Notes: generated from the sequence alone by a model not told the origin. A stretch of DNA of 36,755 nt from an uncultured Clostridia bacterium (GCA_944391825.1 CALXUZ010000007.1:1-36755); one strand, 5' to 3'. Counted from the first letter of the stretch, positions 23,447 through 31,760 are shown. Translations and numbers: made by a program.

Positions 23447-24010
23447 ATGAAAAAGAAAAGAATTTTATTAATAGTGATAATAATTATAGCTTTAATAATA
23501 TTATTAGTTCCAATTCCAAGGTATTTAAATGATGGCGGAAGCGTAGAATATAGAGCATTACTTTATAAAGTAACTGACTATCATAAGCTCGAACCAGTAG
23601 GTTCTAATTATATTGAGGGAATAGGAATAGAAATACTTGGTATAGAAGTATTTAATAATGCAAAAGAACAAACTGAAACATTAGAAACAACAAGAGAAAG
23701 AATAAAATTAGAAAATGTAAAATTTGTAGGTGTAGAAAGTACAGATACTAGTAAACTGGTTAAATTCAACAATATTTTATATGGAAAATCTTATGCGGTT
23801 ATTGATTATGCAGGGAATTTAGATAAAAGTATAGGCACAATAAACCTTTTGATAGATAAAGAATATATGCCAGAAATAAACGGAGAAACAAATTGTGAAG
23901 AATTATTAAATTCCTCTGTGTTAGAGGCTAATGACGAGAGCATGGTGCTAAATGTTAATAATATAGCAGTATTATTTAATGCAATAAAAGAATCAAACAT
24001 ACAATATTAA
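23447..24010 (+). CDS. Membrane-anchored extracytoplasmic protein of unknown function
   Basis: A protein of about 187 residues. A short basic start and one helix (about 5-24) are followed by VPIPRYLNDGGSVEYRALLYKVTDYHKL, a motif I recognise from small uncharacterised clostridial membrane proteins that often sit near ECF sigma genes. The rest is an extracytoplasmic domain with no recognised catalytic motif. An in-frame GTG at 23438 lies in the ribosome site GGGGTGG; ATG 23447, five bases later, is preferred. Its position right after the membrane-anchored sigma factor suggests it could be a regulator or partner of that factor, but no anti-sigma motif is visible. Confidence 0.72.
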   Translation: MKKKRILLIVIIIIALIILLVPIPRYLNDGGSVEYRALLYKVTDYHKLEPVGSNYIEGIGIEILGIEVFNNAKEQTETLETTRERIKLENVKFVGVESTDTSKLVKFNNILYGKSYAVIDYAGNLDKSIGTINLLIDKEYMPEINGETNCEELLNSSVLEANDESMVLNVNNIAVLFNAIKESNIQY

Positions 24011-24020
24011 CAAATATGAT

Positions 24021-24052
24021 AAAAAACATGTGAAATTTTCACGTGTTTTTTT
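24021..24052 (+). terminator. Terminator after the sigma factor operon
   Basis: AAAACATGTGAAA and TTTCACGTGTTTT pair with one wobble around a tiny loop, followed by a T run. Confidence 0.75.
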
Positions 24053-24200
24053 ATGCAGAAATTTTAAAAAGCTTGTATTTTTTATGTTGTAACTATTTAA
24101 TAAATAAAATAAATATGATATAATTCCAAATAATAATTCAAAAGAGAAAATCAAAAATATTACAAATGACAGAAAATAGGACATTTCATGGGGGAAAAAT

Positions 24201-25112
24201 ATGATTTTCAAAGATTACTATAAAATATTACAAATAAAAAACTATAAAGCTTCTGAAGAAGAAATAAAACAAGCGTATCGTGAACAGGCTAAAAAATATC
24301 ATCCCGATATTAATACAAATAGCAGGTTTGCAGAAGAAAGATTTAAAGATATAAATGAAGCATATAAAGTGTTATCAAATCAATCATCAAGAAAAAAATA
24401 TGATAGGATGTGGTATACACATGTAGGCAAAAAGCAAAAAAACAATTATGAGGAAAGTAAACGCGGTAAAGACTCAATATTTAGCGACTTTTTCAATATG
24501 TTTTTTGGAGAAAAACCTGCAAGTGATACAGAAAAACCACAAGAAAATAGAAAAAATAAAAAAGTGCCAATAAAAGGCGAAAATATAGATACAGAAATTA
24601 ATGTTTCAATACTAGAAGCTTTTTATGGACAAGAAAAAAAGATTTCACTACGTGCATTAAATGGAAAAATGAAAACTTTTACAATTAAAATACCAGCAGG
24701 AATAAGAAACAATGAAAAAATTCGCTTAATGGGACAGGGAAAACCTGGAGAAAATGGCGGTAGACCAGGAGATTTACTTATAAAAATCCAAATAGAAAAT
24801 GATGAAAAATATGCCTTAGAAGGAATAGACCTATATACAAATTTATACCTTACACCATGGGAAGCTGCATTAGGTACAAAAGTTGAACTTGCATCTATAG
24901 ATGAAGAAATATCTTTGCATGTACCACAAGGAATAGAAAGTGGAGAAATAATAAAAATAGAAAATAAAGGCTATCTAGATGGAAAAGGTGGCAGAGGAGA
25001 TTTAATAGCAAGGGTATGCATAATGGTACCAAAGGACATGACAGAGCAAGAAAAGAAATTATTCCAAGAATTTAAAAAGATTTCTAAATATAACCCAAGA
25101 AAAATATATTAA
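24201..25112 (+). CDS. DnaJ-type (class II, no zinc finger) co-chaperone
   Basis: Residues about 4-69 are a J domain with HPD at 34-36, which stimulates DnaK ATPase. A Phe/Gly-containing linker (SIFSDFFNMFFGEKP, about 93-108) and two beta-barrel substrate-binding domains (about 130-300) follow, with GENIDTEINVSILEAFYG, IPAGIRNNEKIRLMGQGKPG and the GGRGDL segment. The CxxCxGxG zinc-finger repeats of full DnaJ are absent, so this is CbpA-like. GGGGGA stands five bases before the ATG. It is 303 residues, the usual CbpA length, and stands alone between the sigma operon and the coupling-protein operon. Confidence 0.9.
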   Translation: MIFKDYYKILQIKNYKASEEEIKQAYREQAKKYHPDINTNSRFAEERFKDINEAYKVLSNQSSRKKYDRMWYTHVGKKQKNNYEESKRGKDSIFSDFFNMFFGEKPASDTEKPQENRKNKKVPIKGENIDTEINVSILEAFYGQEKKISLRALNGKMKTFTIKIPAGIRNNEKIRLMGQGKPGENGGRPGDLLIKIQIENDEKYALEGIDLYTNLYLTPWEAALGTKVELASIDEEISLHVPQGIESGEIIKIENKGYLDGKGGRGDLIARVCIMVPKDMTEQEKKLFQEFKKISKYNPRKIY

Positions 25113-25169
25113 TTAATTAATAAATAATTGAATCCACATATCAAAAGTTGACATAAAAACATAAAAACG

Positions 25170-25198
25170 TTGACATATGCCGTAAAATGTACTATAAT
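25170..25198 (+). promoter_or_regulatory. Consensus promoter of the coupling-protein operon
   Basis: TTGACA (25170-25175) and TATAAT (25193-25198), 17-base spacer. GTTGACATA also occurs 21 bases upstream (25148-25156), a direct repeat that could be an alternative -35 or a regulator site. The untranslated leader would be about 65 bases. Confidence 0.85.
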
Positions 25199-25269
25199 TA
25201 AAGTTAGTGATGATTACATAACAAAAGAAAAACTATGATATTAGGATTCATAGAAAAGGAGTGTAAGAA

Positions 25270-25794
25270 ATGGACTCAATTTATGGAAAACACTTTAGTA
25301 TTACGGATCCACAAGGAGTAAATACCGTAATATACAGAATCAACAAAACAGACAAAAGGTTGCTTGACGAATATCCAAAGTATACTTTGCAACGTTTAGA
25401 GTATGCTGAAGAATTAAATGGAAACCTTAAAAAGAAAACTTTTTTTGTTGATGAACCCGAAAATGAAGAGGATTTGGTAATTTTATCCTTTGGGCAAGAT
25501 AAAGTTGTTGTGAATATGGGAATTTTAGCAGATGATAGAGTTAAAATTGCTAAAAGACCTATTCCAATTAAATTTGATACATTATATTCTGAACAAGAAA
25601 AAGAATACAAGGAATTTAGATATACACCAGATTTAAAAAGACCTATATCTATTATAGACCCTGAAACAACAGAGGAAATCAAACCAATGTTATATTTTGA
25701 CCAAGAAACAAATGAAGTAAAAGGCAAATGCAAATTAAAACCATATAAATCATATTTTGCATTTGAAATTCGAGATAAAAAAGAAGATAACTAG
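25270..25794 (+). CDS. Unknown soluble protein, first gene of the coupling-protein operon
   Basis: 174 residues, acidic, without signal peptide, membrane helix or recognised motif. Charged stretches (EPENEEDL, YSEQEKEYKEF) and two ISI(x)DPE-like segments are visible, including PISIIDPETTEEIKP at about 127-141. It is led by AAAGGAG and a consensus promoter, and the gene ends with TAG 18 bases before the next start. With the next gene it always would be made together with the VirD4-like ATPase, so a substrate, adaptor or regulatory role is possible. I do not recognise the family. Confidence 0.65.
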   Translation: MDSIYGKHFSITDPQGVNTVIYRINKTDKRLLDEYPKYTLQRLEYAEELNGNLKKKTFFVDEPENEEDLVILSFGQDKVVVNMGILADDRVKIAKRPIPIKFDTLYSEQEKEYKEFRYTPDLKRPISIIDPETTEEIKPMLYFDQETNEVKGKCKLKPYKSYFAFEIRDKKEDN

Positions 25795-25812
25795 AAAGGG
25801 GATTTATATTAT

Positions 25813-26172
25813 ATGAGTAGTACAACTGTACATTCAAGCAAAAAAGACAAGAAGGAGATAAATAATCCTGCACCAGTATGCGGGCAAACAATTCCGACAA
25901 ATACTAAAATAGAAATACCACCAAAAACTGCTAAATGGGGTGTTTCTGAAAAAGAAGTTATTAAATCAGAAGAACTAGGAGAAATTGTTTTCTCACAAGT
26001 AGGAAATTCAAAAGTAAATGCTGATGGAACTTTAGAAATGCAAGATGGAACAACTATGGTTATGGTAAATCCTAAAGTATATCAAGCATTATTAACTGTA
26101 AAGAAAAACAGGGAAGAAATGAAAGAAAAGGCAAAAAGTAAAAATAAAAAAGCAGAAATTAGTAGAGATTAA
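25813..26172 (+). CDS. Unknown small protein, second gene of the coupling-protein operon
   Basis: 119 residues. The N-terminus is Ser/Lys-rich (HSSKKDKKEINN), the middle contains PVCGQTIPTNTKIEIPPKTAKWGV and a GTLEMQDGTTMVMVNPKVYQALL segment, and the last 25 residues are a basic Lys-rich helix. No membrane helix or known motif. AAAGGGG lies 11 bases before the ATG. It starts 18 bases after the preceding gene and ends 27 bases before the ATPase gene. The basic tail could bind nucleic acid or an acidic partner; this is speculation. Confidence 0.62.
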   Translation: MSSTTVHSSKKDKKEINNPAPVCGQTIPTNTKIEIPPKTAKWGVSEKEVIKSEELGEIVFSQVGNSKVNADGTLEMQDGTTMVMVNPKVYQALLTVKKNREEMKEKAKSKNKKAEISRD

Positions 26173-26199
26173 CAAAACTAATGAAAAGGTGATAAAATT

Positions 26200-28239
26200 A
26201 TGAACTATAAAGTAAAAAAAACATTAAAAGATAATAAAAAAAGTATAATTATAATAGGAGTATTATGGATTATTCTAACCATAATACTTGTTTCACCAAT
26301 TGCATATTCCATTGTTGAAGCAACTAACAATGGAATTTTTAATTTGACTATTTTTCTAGAAAAAGTATTTGCAAATATTGTAAGCTTTAATTCAATAACT
26401 AAAGTATTTACAGCTGAGTGCATAGGAACTTTTTTTAAAACATTACTATACTTTACTATATTTTATGCTATTTTTACAATTATTGGATTATTCCGTTCAA
26501 AACCAAAAAGTGAATACACAGATATTGAACATGGCTCAAGTGACTGGAGTGAAGGCGGAGAGCAGTATAGAGTACTAAGCAAACATAAGGGAATTTTATT
26601 AGCAAGGGATAATTATTTGCCTGTAGATAAAAGAGGGAATATCAATGTTCTTGTTGTCGGTGGTTCTGGTTCTGGTAAATCAGCATCATACTCAATTCCA
26701 AATGCCTATCAAATGCTTGGCTCATATGTATTTACAGATCCAAAAGGTGAATTATATGATAAAACAGCAGGATATCTAAAGAAAAATGGATATGAAATAA
26801 AGGTTTTAAACTTAGTAAATCCAGCAAATAGTGATGGATATAACCCATTAATGCATATATCAAGCGAATTAGATGTTGATGTTATTGCAAACACAATAGT
26901 TAAAGGACAAAAAACAGAAGGAAGTAATGCAGACCCATATTGGGATGATATGGCAGAAATGCTATTAAAAGCTTTAATATATTATTTAATTGCTACAAGA
27001 CCAGAAGAAGAACAAAATTTGGCAAGTTGTTCAGAACTTGTAAGAGCTGCAAATGCAAATGGTGGAAGCAACTTATTAACAGAACTTATGAACCAATTAC
27101 CATATGACCACCCAGCTAGGATGAACTATAAATCAATTGAAATAGCACCAGAAAAAACATATGGCTCAATACTAAGCTCTTTGCAATCTAAGCTTGGTAA
27201 ATTCGACTCAAAAGAAATTGCAGAAGTAACTTCAACAGACACAATTAATTTTGAAGAAATAGGAACAAAAAAGACAGCTGTATATGTAATTTCTTCAGAT
27301 ACACACACAGCATACGACTTTTTACTTACTATTTTCTTCTCACAAATGATACAACAATTATATAATTTTGCAGATGCAAATGGCGGAAGGCTAAAAATGC
27401 CAACGTTTTTCATATGTGATGAGTTTGCTAACATTGGTAAAATTCCAGACTTTGATAAAAAAATCTCAACAAGCAGAAGTAGGGGAATTTCATTTAGTGT
27501 TATATTGCAAAATTTAGACCAGTTAGAAGCGGTATATGAAAAATCCTATGAGACCATAATGGGTAACTGTGATACACACGTATTTTTAGGAAGTAACTCA
27601 TTTAAAACAGTTGAATATTTTTCTAAAGCCTTAGGAGAAAAAACCATTGTAAGGGATAGTAGGTCAATTAATAGGGATAAACAATATAGAAGGCAAGGAT
27701 TTAGCGATTCAGACCAAGTAATGGCAAGACCACTTATGACACCTGATGAATTAAGAAGGATGGACAATGATGACTGTATAATCTACGAAAAAGGAATTAA
27801 GCCAGTTAAAGCAAAAAAATATTATTATTTTGAAAGCCAAATGGCAAAAAAATTAGCAGAATATACAATGAGCCACTTAGAATTTAATGTTGGAGATAGA
27901 GGAAAATGGAGAAAATATAATCCATATAACCCATATGTTGAAGAAGATGAAAAAAGTAAAGTGGCAAATCTTAAGGTAGAATCTCTTGATGATCTATTTG
28001 AAGATGAACCAAAAACAGAAACAGTTAAAAACGAGCCACAAGAAGAAATAAAAGAAAGAACACAAGCAATAAAGGTAGAAAATCATACACCTCCAGAAAT
28101 TAATGTGGAAGAGAAGCCAAAAGAAAGAGTAGAAGCACCAATACTTCCACAGGAAGAAGAGGAAGAAGTATTTTCTATGGATATACAAAAAGAGTTAGAA
28201 GCAAAATTTGATGAGCTCTTCGGCCCACTTGATGAGTGA
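26200..28239 (+). CDS. VirD4/TraG-like type IV coupling ATPase
   Basis: A 679-residue TraG/VirD4 family ATPase, which in conjugation links the relaxosome to the transfer channel at the membrane. Two N-terminal helices (about 14-37 and 76-97) flank a short outside loop. Walker A is GGSGSGKS (154-161), followed by the family TDPKGELYDKTAGYLKKNGY segment; Walker B is FFICDEFANIG with D407/E408. STSRSRGISFSVILQNLDQL and GNCDTHVFLGSN are conserved coupling-protein motifs. The last 100 residues are a Glu/Pro-rich acidic tail ending SMDIQKELEAKFDELFGPLDE, as often used for partner docking. The type resembles the clostridial CD1115-like subgroup. No relaxase, VirB4, VirB6 or integrase is in the window, so the ATPase looks orphaned from a conjugative element or used for something else. 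Confidence 0.92.
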   Translation: MNYKVKKTLKDNKKSIIIIGVLWIILTIILVSPIAYSIVEATNNGIFNLTIFLEKVFANIVSFNSITKVFTAECIGTFFKTLLYFTIFYAIFTIIGLFRSKPKSEYTDIEHGSSDWSEGGEQYRVLSKHKGILLARDNYLPVDKRGNINVLVVGGSGSGKSASYSIPNAYQMLGSYVFTDPKGELYDKTAGYLKKNGYEIKVLNLVNPANSDGYNPLMHISSELDVDVIANTIVKGQKTEGSNADPYWDDMAEMLLKALIYYLIATRPEEEQNLASCSELVRAANANGGSNLLTELMNQLPYDHPARMNYKSIEIAPEKTYGSILSSLQSKLGKFDSKEIAEVTSTDTINFEEIGTKKTAVYVISSDTHTAYDFLLTIFFSQMIQQLYNFADANGGRLKMPTFFICDEFANIGKIPDFDKKISTSRSRGISFSVILQNLDQLEAVYEKSYETIMGNCDTHVFLGSNSFKTVEYFSKALGEKTIVRDSRSINRDKQYRRQGFSDSDQVMARPLMTPDELRRMDNDDCIIYEKGIKPVKAKKYYYFESQMAKKLAEYTMSHLEFNVGDRGKWRKYNPYNPYVEEDEKSKVANLKVESLDDLFEDEPKTETVKNEPQEEIKERTQAIKVENHTPPEINVEEKPKERVEAPILPQEEEEEVFSMDIQKELEAKFDELFGPLDE

Positions 28240-28252
28240 TTAGCGCTAGATT

Positions 28253-28299
28253 AAGGACAGTCCCTTTTTACCCATCTGTGGGTAATTTGGGACAGGTCA
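28253..28299 (+). repeat. REP-like hairpin element, related variant
   Basis: The layout GGACAGTCCC - palindrome ACCCA-TCTG-TGGGT - GGGACAGGTC repeats the plan of the elements at 8459 and 20461 (GGGAC half-sites around a central hairpin) with a different core. It lies 13 bases after the coupling ATPase stop. Confidence 0.6.
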
Positions 28300-28303
28300 A
28301 GTT

Positions 28304-28345
28304 TGTAAAGATTGGTGTAGTGCGACTGTAAAGATTGTACTACAC
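28304..28345. repeat. Direct and inverted short repeats
   Basis: TGTAAAGATTG occurs at 28304-28314 and 28327-28337, 23 bases apart, and GTGTAGT (28315-28321) is complementary to ACTACAC (28339-28345). The rest of the 340-base gap (28240-28579) holds the REP-like element, a terminator and the sbcD promoter; no gene was found in it. Confidence 0.6.
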
Positions 28346-28353
28346 TTGTAATA

Positions 28354-28398
28354 TAAGGTAGTGTAATATCAGATGATATTCACTATCTATTTTTTATG
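28354..28398 (+). terminator. Probable terminator downstream of the coupling operon
   Basis: AGGTAGTG-TAATATCA pairs with TGATATT-CACTATCT with one bulge, two-base loop, followed by ATTTTTTAT. Confidence 0.6.
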
Positions 28399-28507
28399 GA
28401 AAGTTTTACTTTAGATAATGCATTTCTTTCTTATATTATCCCAAATTCTATTATAGGTATAAGTTAAAATAAAATCACACACAACAAAACTAATGTTCTT
28501 AAAAGTA

Positions 28508-28536
28508 TTGACTAATTAATGTAAGTAATGTAAAAT
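28508..28536 (+). promoter_or_regulatory. Promoter of the sbcD-like gene
   Basis: TTGACT (28508-28513) and TAAAAT (28531-28536), 17-base spacer, 43 bases before the start codon. Confidence 0.6.
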
Positions 28537-28579
28537 TATAAAAGCGAAAATAAAATATATATTAAAGGAAAGTGATAAG

Positions 28580-29656
28580 ATGAAATTTGTACATATGGCA
28601 GATATGCACTTTGATACACCATTTGCAAATTTAAGTTCAAAAAATAATTTTGGCAAAAAACGTAGATTAGACCAAAGGCAAATATTAAAAAAAATAATTA
28701 ATTATATTAAAGAAAATAAAATTAATTATTTTTTTATTAGTGGTGATTTATATGAAAATGAATATATAAGAAAAACTACAATCGAATATATTAATGATTT
28801 ATTTAAAGAAATTCCAGAAACAAAAATATTTATTACACCGGGAAATCATGATCCATATTTAAAAAATTCAATGTATAATAATTTTAAGTGGAGTGAAAAT
28901 GTAAAAATATTTACTTCAAAAATAGAAAAAGTAGAAACACCAGAAGCAGATATTTATGGTGTGGGTTTTGATGATTTTTATTGTCCAAGCTTAAATGTAG
29001 AAAATATTAATATAGAAAATAAAAACAAAATAAATATTTTAATTACGCATGGGGCTTTAAATGCAAGTGATAAATTACAATTACAATATAATCCAATGAA
29101 TAAAAATAATTTAAATAAATTAGGTTTTGATTATCTTGCATTAGGCCATATACATAAACCAGATTATAATACTGAACAAAATCAAAGAATTGTTTATCCA
29201 GGTTCTACAATAGCAATGGGGTTTGATGAACTTGGAGAGCATGGATTTATTATGGGAAATTTAGAAAAAGAAAAAATAGAGCTTGAACTTATTAAAGCAG
29301 ATGATAAAGAATTTAAAGAATTAGAATTTGATATAAGTAATATAATTGATTTTGAAAAATTAATTGAAGAAATAAATAATTTAAAATTAGATGAAAATAA
29401 ATTTTATAAAATTATATTAACAGGAAAAAGAAATTTTGAAATTGATTTATTACAATTAAATAAATTTATTTTATTAGAAAATATTATAAAAATAAAAGAT
29501 AAAACTATATTAAATTATGATTTAAAAGAATTAATAAATAATACAACATTAAAAGGAATTTTTGCACAAGAATTATTAAATGAATTAGAAAATAAAAATT
29601 ATTCTGAAGAAGAAATAAATAAAATATTAGAAATTGGACTTGAGGCATTGGATTAG
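28580..29656 (+). CDS. sbcD: SbcD/Mre11-like (YhaO-type) metallophosphoesterase nuclease
   Basis: A 358-residue DNA double-strand-break nuclease subunit. The metallophosphoesterase residues are all visible: D8/H10 (ADMHFD), D56 (SGDLYE), N89-H90-D91 (PGNHD), H157 (ITHGAL) and H190/H192 (GHIH). The C-terminal 130 residues are a capping region typical of YhaO/SbcD. It works with an SbcC/YhaN ATPase, which follows directly but is interrupted. The gene is extremely AT-rich (Asn, Lys, Ile codons almost all A/T). The ATG has AAAGGAAAG nine bases upstream. The TAG stop overlaps the first unit of a seven-base tandem repeat. Confidence 0.9.
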   Translation: MKFVHMADMHFDTPFANLSSKNNFGKKRRLDQRQILKKIINYIKENKINYFFISGDLYENEYIRKTTIEYINDLFKEIPETKIFITPGNHDPYLKNSMYNNFKWSENVKIFTSKIEKVETPEADIYGVGFDDFYCPSLNVENINIENKNKINILITHGALNASDKLQLQYNPMNKNNLNKLGFDYLALGHIHKPDYNTEQNQRIVYPGSTIAMGFDELGEHGFIMGNLEKEKIELELIKADDKEFKELEFDISNIIDFEKLIEEINNLKLDENKFYKIILTGKRNFEIDLLQLNKFILLENIIKIKDKTILNYDLKELINNTTLKGIFAQELLNELENKNYSEEEINKILEIGLEALD

Positions 29657-29760
29657 AAGTTAGAGGTTAGAGGTTAGAAGTTAGAAATTAAAAATTAAAT
29701 TAAAAATTAAATAAATAAATAAAATAAATAAAAAAATAAATAATTAAATAAATAAAAAAA
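29652..29760 (+). repeat. Seven-base tandem repeat and low-complexity AT tract
   Basis: ATTAGAA then four GTTAGAR units (29652-29686, period seven) run out of the sbcD stop codon and pass into (AATTAAA)- and (AATA)-like sequence up to the ribosome site of the next gene. Similar TTAGAG blocks occur inside the prepilin-like gene at 234-255. Confidence 0.75.
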
Positions 29761-29774
29761 GGAGAAAAATAATT

Positions 29775-30659
29775 TTGAAAATAAAAAATATAAAAATAAA
29801 TTCATATGGAAATTTAAAAAATAAAGAAATTAATTTTGAAAATAATTTAAATATTATTTATGGAAAAAATGAAAGTGGAAAATCTACTTTATTAAATTAT
29901 ATAAAAAATATTTTTTATGGAATTTCAAAAAATAAAAATGGAAAAGAAATATCGGATTATGAAAAATATACTCCATGGACTGGTGAAGAATTTTCTGGAA
30001 AAATAAAATATGAATTAGATGATGGAAAAACTTTTGAAGTATATAGAGATTTTAATAAGAAAAATTCAAAGGTTTTTAATGAAAATTTAGAAGACATTTC
30101 AGACCAATTTAAAATTGTCAAAAAGGAGGGTAACCAATTCTTTTATGAGCAGACAGGGGTGGATGAAAATACATATCTTTCTACAATAATGTCACCACAA
30201 CAGGAACTTATACTAGATACCCAATCACAAAATGCATTACTACAAAAGATTGCAAACCTTGCGGGAACTGGAGATGACAAGGTGTCATTTCAAAAGGCAA
30301 TTGAAAGATTAAATAAAAAGCAGGTAGAGGAAGTAGGAACAAGTAGAACACAGGATAGACCACTTAATGCTCTTCAAAAACGCATGAAAGAAATTGAGTT
30401 TGTCTTAAAGGGTGAGTTTTTAACTAATGATGATAAGCAAAATTTGCACACAAGAAAAGAAGAATTAGAGAAAAATTTACTTGATGAAAAAAACAAAAAT
30501 AATATAATTAGACAACTAAATATGTTAACTCAAAAAAATCAAATTAATTTAGAAAAAAATAAATTAAAAATTAAAATAAAAAATGAAAATGAAGAAAAAA
30601 TAAAAAAATTAAATCAAAAAAAAAATAATTTATTAAAAAATAATTTAAATAATTTATAA
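29775..30659 (+). CDS. SbcC/YhaN-like ATPase, N-terminal half
   Basis: The first half of an SMC-like AAA ATPase: Walker A GKNESGKST (30-38), the YhaN-type segment ISDYEKYTPWTGEEFSG (about 59-75), a Q-loop region STIMSPQQEL (about 136-145) and the beginning of a Lys/Asn-rich coiled coil. It starts at TTG with GGAG ten bases upstream. The frame ends at TAA 30657-30659, then continues open in the same frame into the second half, so one nonsense codon splits what would be a protein of about 661 residues. The stretch 30115-30425 has clearly higher GC and different synonymous codons from the A/T-only sequence on both sides. Confidence 0.8.
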   Translation: MKIKNIKINSYGNLKNKEINFENNLNIIYGKNESGKSTLLNYIKNIFYGISKNKNGKEISDYEKYTPWTGEEFSGKIKYELDDGKTFEVYRDFNKKNSKVFNENLEDISDQFKIVKKEGNQFFYEQTGVDENTYLSTIMSPQQELILDTQSQNALLQKIANLAGTGDDKVSFQKAIERLNKKQVEEVGTSRTQDRPLNALQKRMKEIEFVLKGEFLTNDDKQNLHTRKEELEKNLLDEKNKNNIIRQLNMLTQKNQINLEKNKLKIKIKNENEEKIKKLNQKKNNLLKNNLNNL

Positions 30660-30686
30660 AAAAATAAAAAAATAATAAATAATAAT

Positions 30687-31760
30687 TTGCAAAAAAATAA
30701 ATTAAATAAAAAAATAAAAATAAATTATTTTATTTTTTTAATATTTTTTATTTTATTAATTATATTAAATATTTTTAATTTTATTTTTATAAAAAATAAA
30801 ATAATTAATTATATTTTATTTTCATTTATTCCAATTGAATTAATTTTATTTTTTATTTATTATTTAAAAAATAAAAAAATAAAAAATAAATTAAATAAAG
30901 AATTATTAGAAAAAGAATTTGAAGAAAAAATAAATAATCAAAAAATTCAAGAAAAAATTAATTTAATAAATGAACAAATTAATTTATTAGAAAATGAAGT
31001 TGAAAAACAAAAAAATGAAATATTAGAAACGGAAAAAGAAATTGATAAAAAAAGAGATGAATTAATTAAAAATATTCAAAAAGAAAATCCGAATATGGAT
31101 TTTTCAAAAATTTTAGACTTACAAGAACCTGAAGAAATACAAAAAGAATTAGAAAAATCAAATGAAATGATTTCAGCCTATGGAATAAAATTAAATGGAT
31201 TAGAATATGAAGAAAAAGAGATTTCTAATAAATTAGAAGAAATAATTTCATTAAAAGAAGAATATGAAAATTTAAAAGAGCAGCTAGAAATTATAGAAGA
31301 GAAAAATAAATATATTAATATTACAAAAGAATTATTAGAAAAAGCATATGAAAAAATGAAAAATAGTGTCACACCTATATTTACAAAAAATTTATCTGAA
31401 TTAATAGAAAAAATAAGTGGTGGAAAATATAAAAAAATTACTATTCATGAACAAAAAGGAATAATTGTAGAATTAGAAAATGGTGAATATGTTAGTGCTA
31501 ATCTTTTGAGTACAGGTACTATTGATGAATTATATTTATCACTAAGGCTTGCAATGCTTGATGAAATATCAAAAGAAAAAATGCCAATTATTTTAGATGA
31601 GCCTTTTGCGTATTTTGATGATGAACGTCTTGAAAATAGTTTATTATTTTTAAATGAAAAGTCTAGTGAGCATCAAATAATTTTATTTACATGTACTGGA
31701 AGGGAAAAACAAATTTTAGATAAATTAAATATTAAATATAATTTAATAAAAATAAATTAA
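30687..31760 (+). CDS. SbcC/YhaN-like ATPase, C-terminal half
   Basis: The second half begins with two membrane helices (about 12-33 and 37-60), as in YhaN-type membrane-linked ATPases, then a long coiled coil (about 65-235) and the C-terminal ATPase lobe with the signature LLSTGTIDELYLSLRLAML and Walker B PIILDEPFAYFDDERL. The listed TTG start has no ribosome site, and the frame is continuous upstream to the UAA at 30657. Without the first half it lacks Walker A. Either the gene is inactive, the halves are made separately and associate, or the stop is a sequencing or assembly error in a long A/T run. Confidence 0.78.
   Translation: MQKNKLNKKIKINYFIFLIFFILLIILNIFNFIFIKNKIINYILFSFIPIELILFFIYYLKNKKIKNKLNKELLEKEFEEKINNQKIQEKINLINEQINLLENEVEKQKNEILETEKEIDKKRDELIKNIQKENPNMDFSKILDLQEPEEIQKELEKSNEMISAYGIKLNGLEYEEKEISNKLEEIISLKEEYENLKEQLEIIEEKNKYINITKELLEKAYEKMKNSVTPIFTKNLSELIEKISGGKYKKITIHEQKGIIVELENGEYVSANLLSTGTIDELYLSLRLAMLDEISKEKMPIILDEPFAYFDDERLENSLLFLNEKSSEHQIILFTCTGREKQILDKLNIKYNLIKIN

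Noticed and set aside
25281..25733. A 150-codon open frame on the minus strand, antisense to the first coupling-operon gene
   Set aside because: It has no ribosome site, is hydrophobic and Ser-rich in the way typical of the antisense of an acidic AT-rich gene, and the plus-strand gene has a consensus promoter and good start.
25148..28239. An integrated conjugative element
   Set aside because: Only the coupling ATPase is present; there is no relaxase, VirB4, integrase or attachment-site duplication in the window.
28384..28470. A short frame starting ATGGAAAGTTTT after the terminator at 28354
   Set aside because: No ribosome site, 23 codons only, and no recognisable composition of a real peptide.
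29652..29760. A CRISPR array
   Set aside because: The units are seven bases long without spacers and no cas gene is present.
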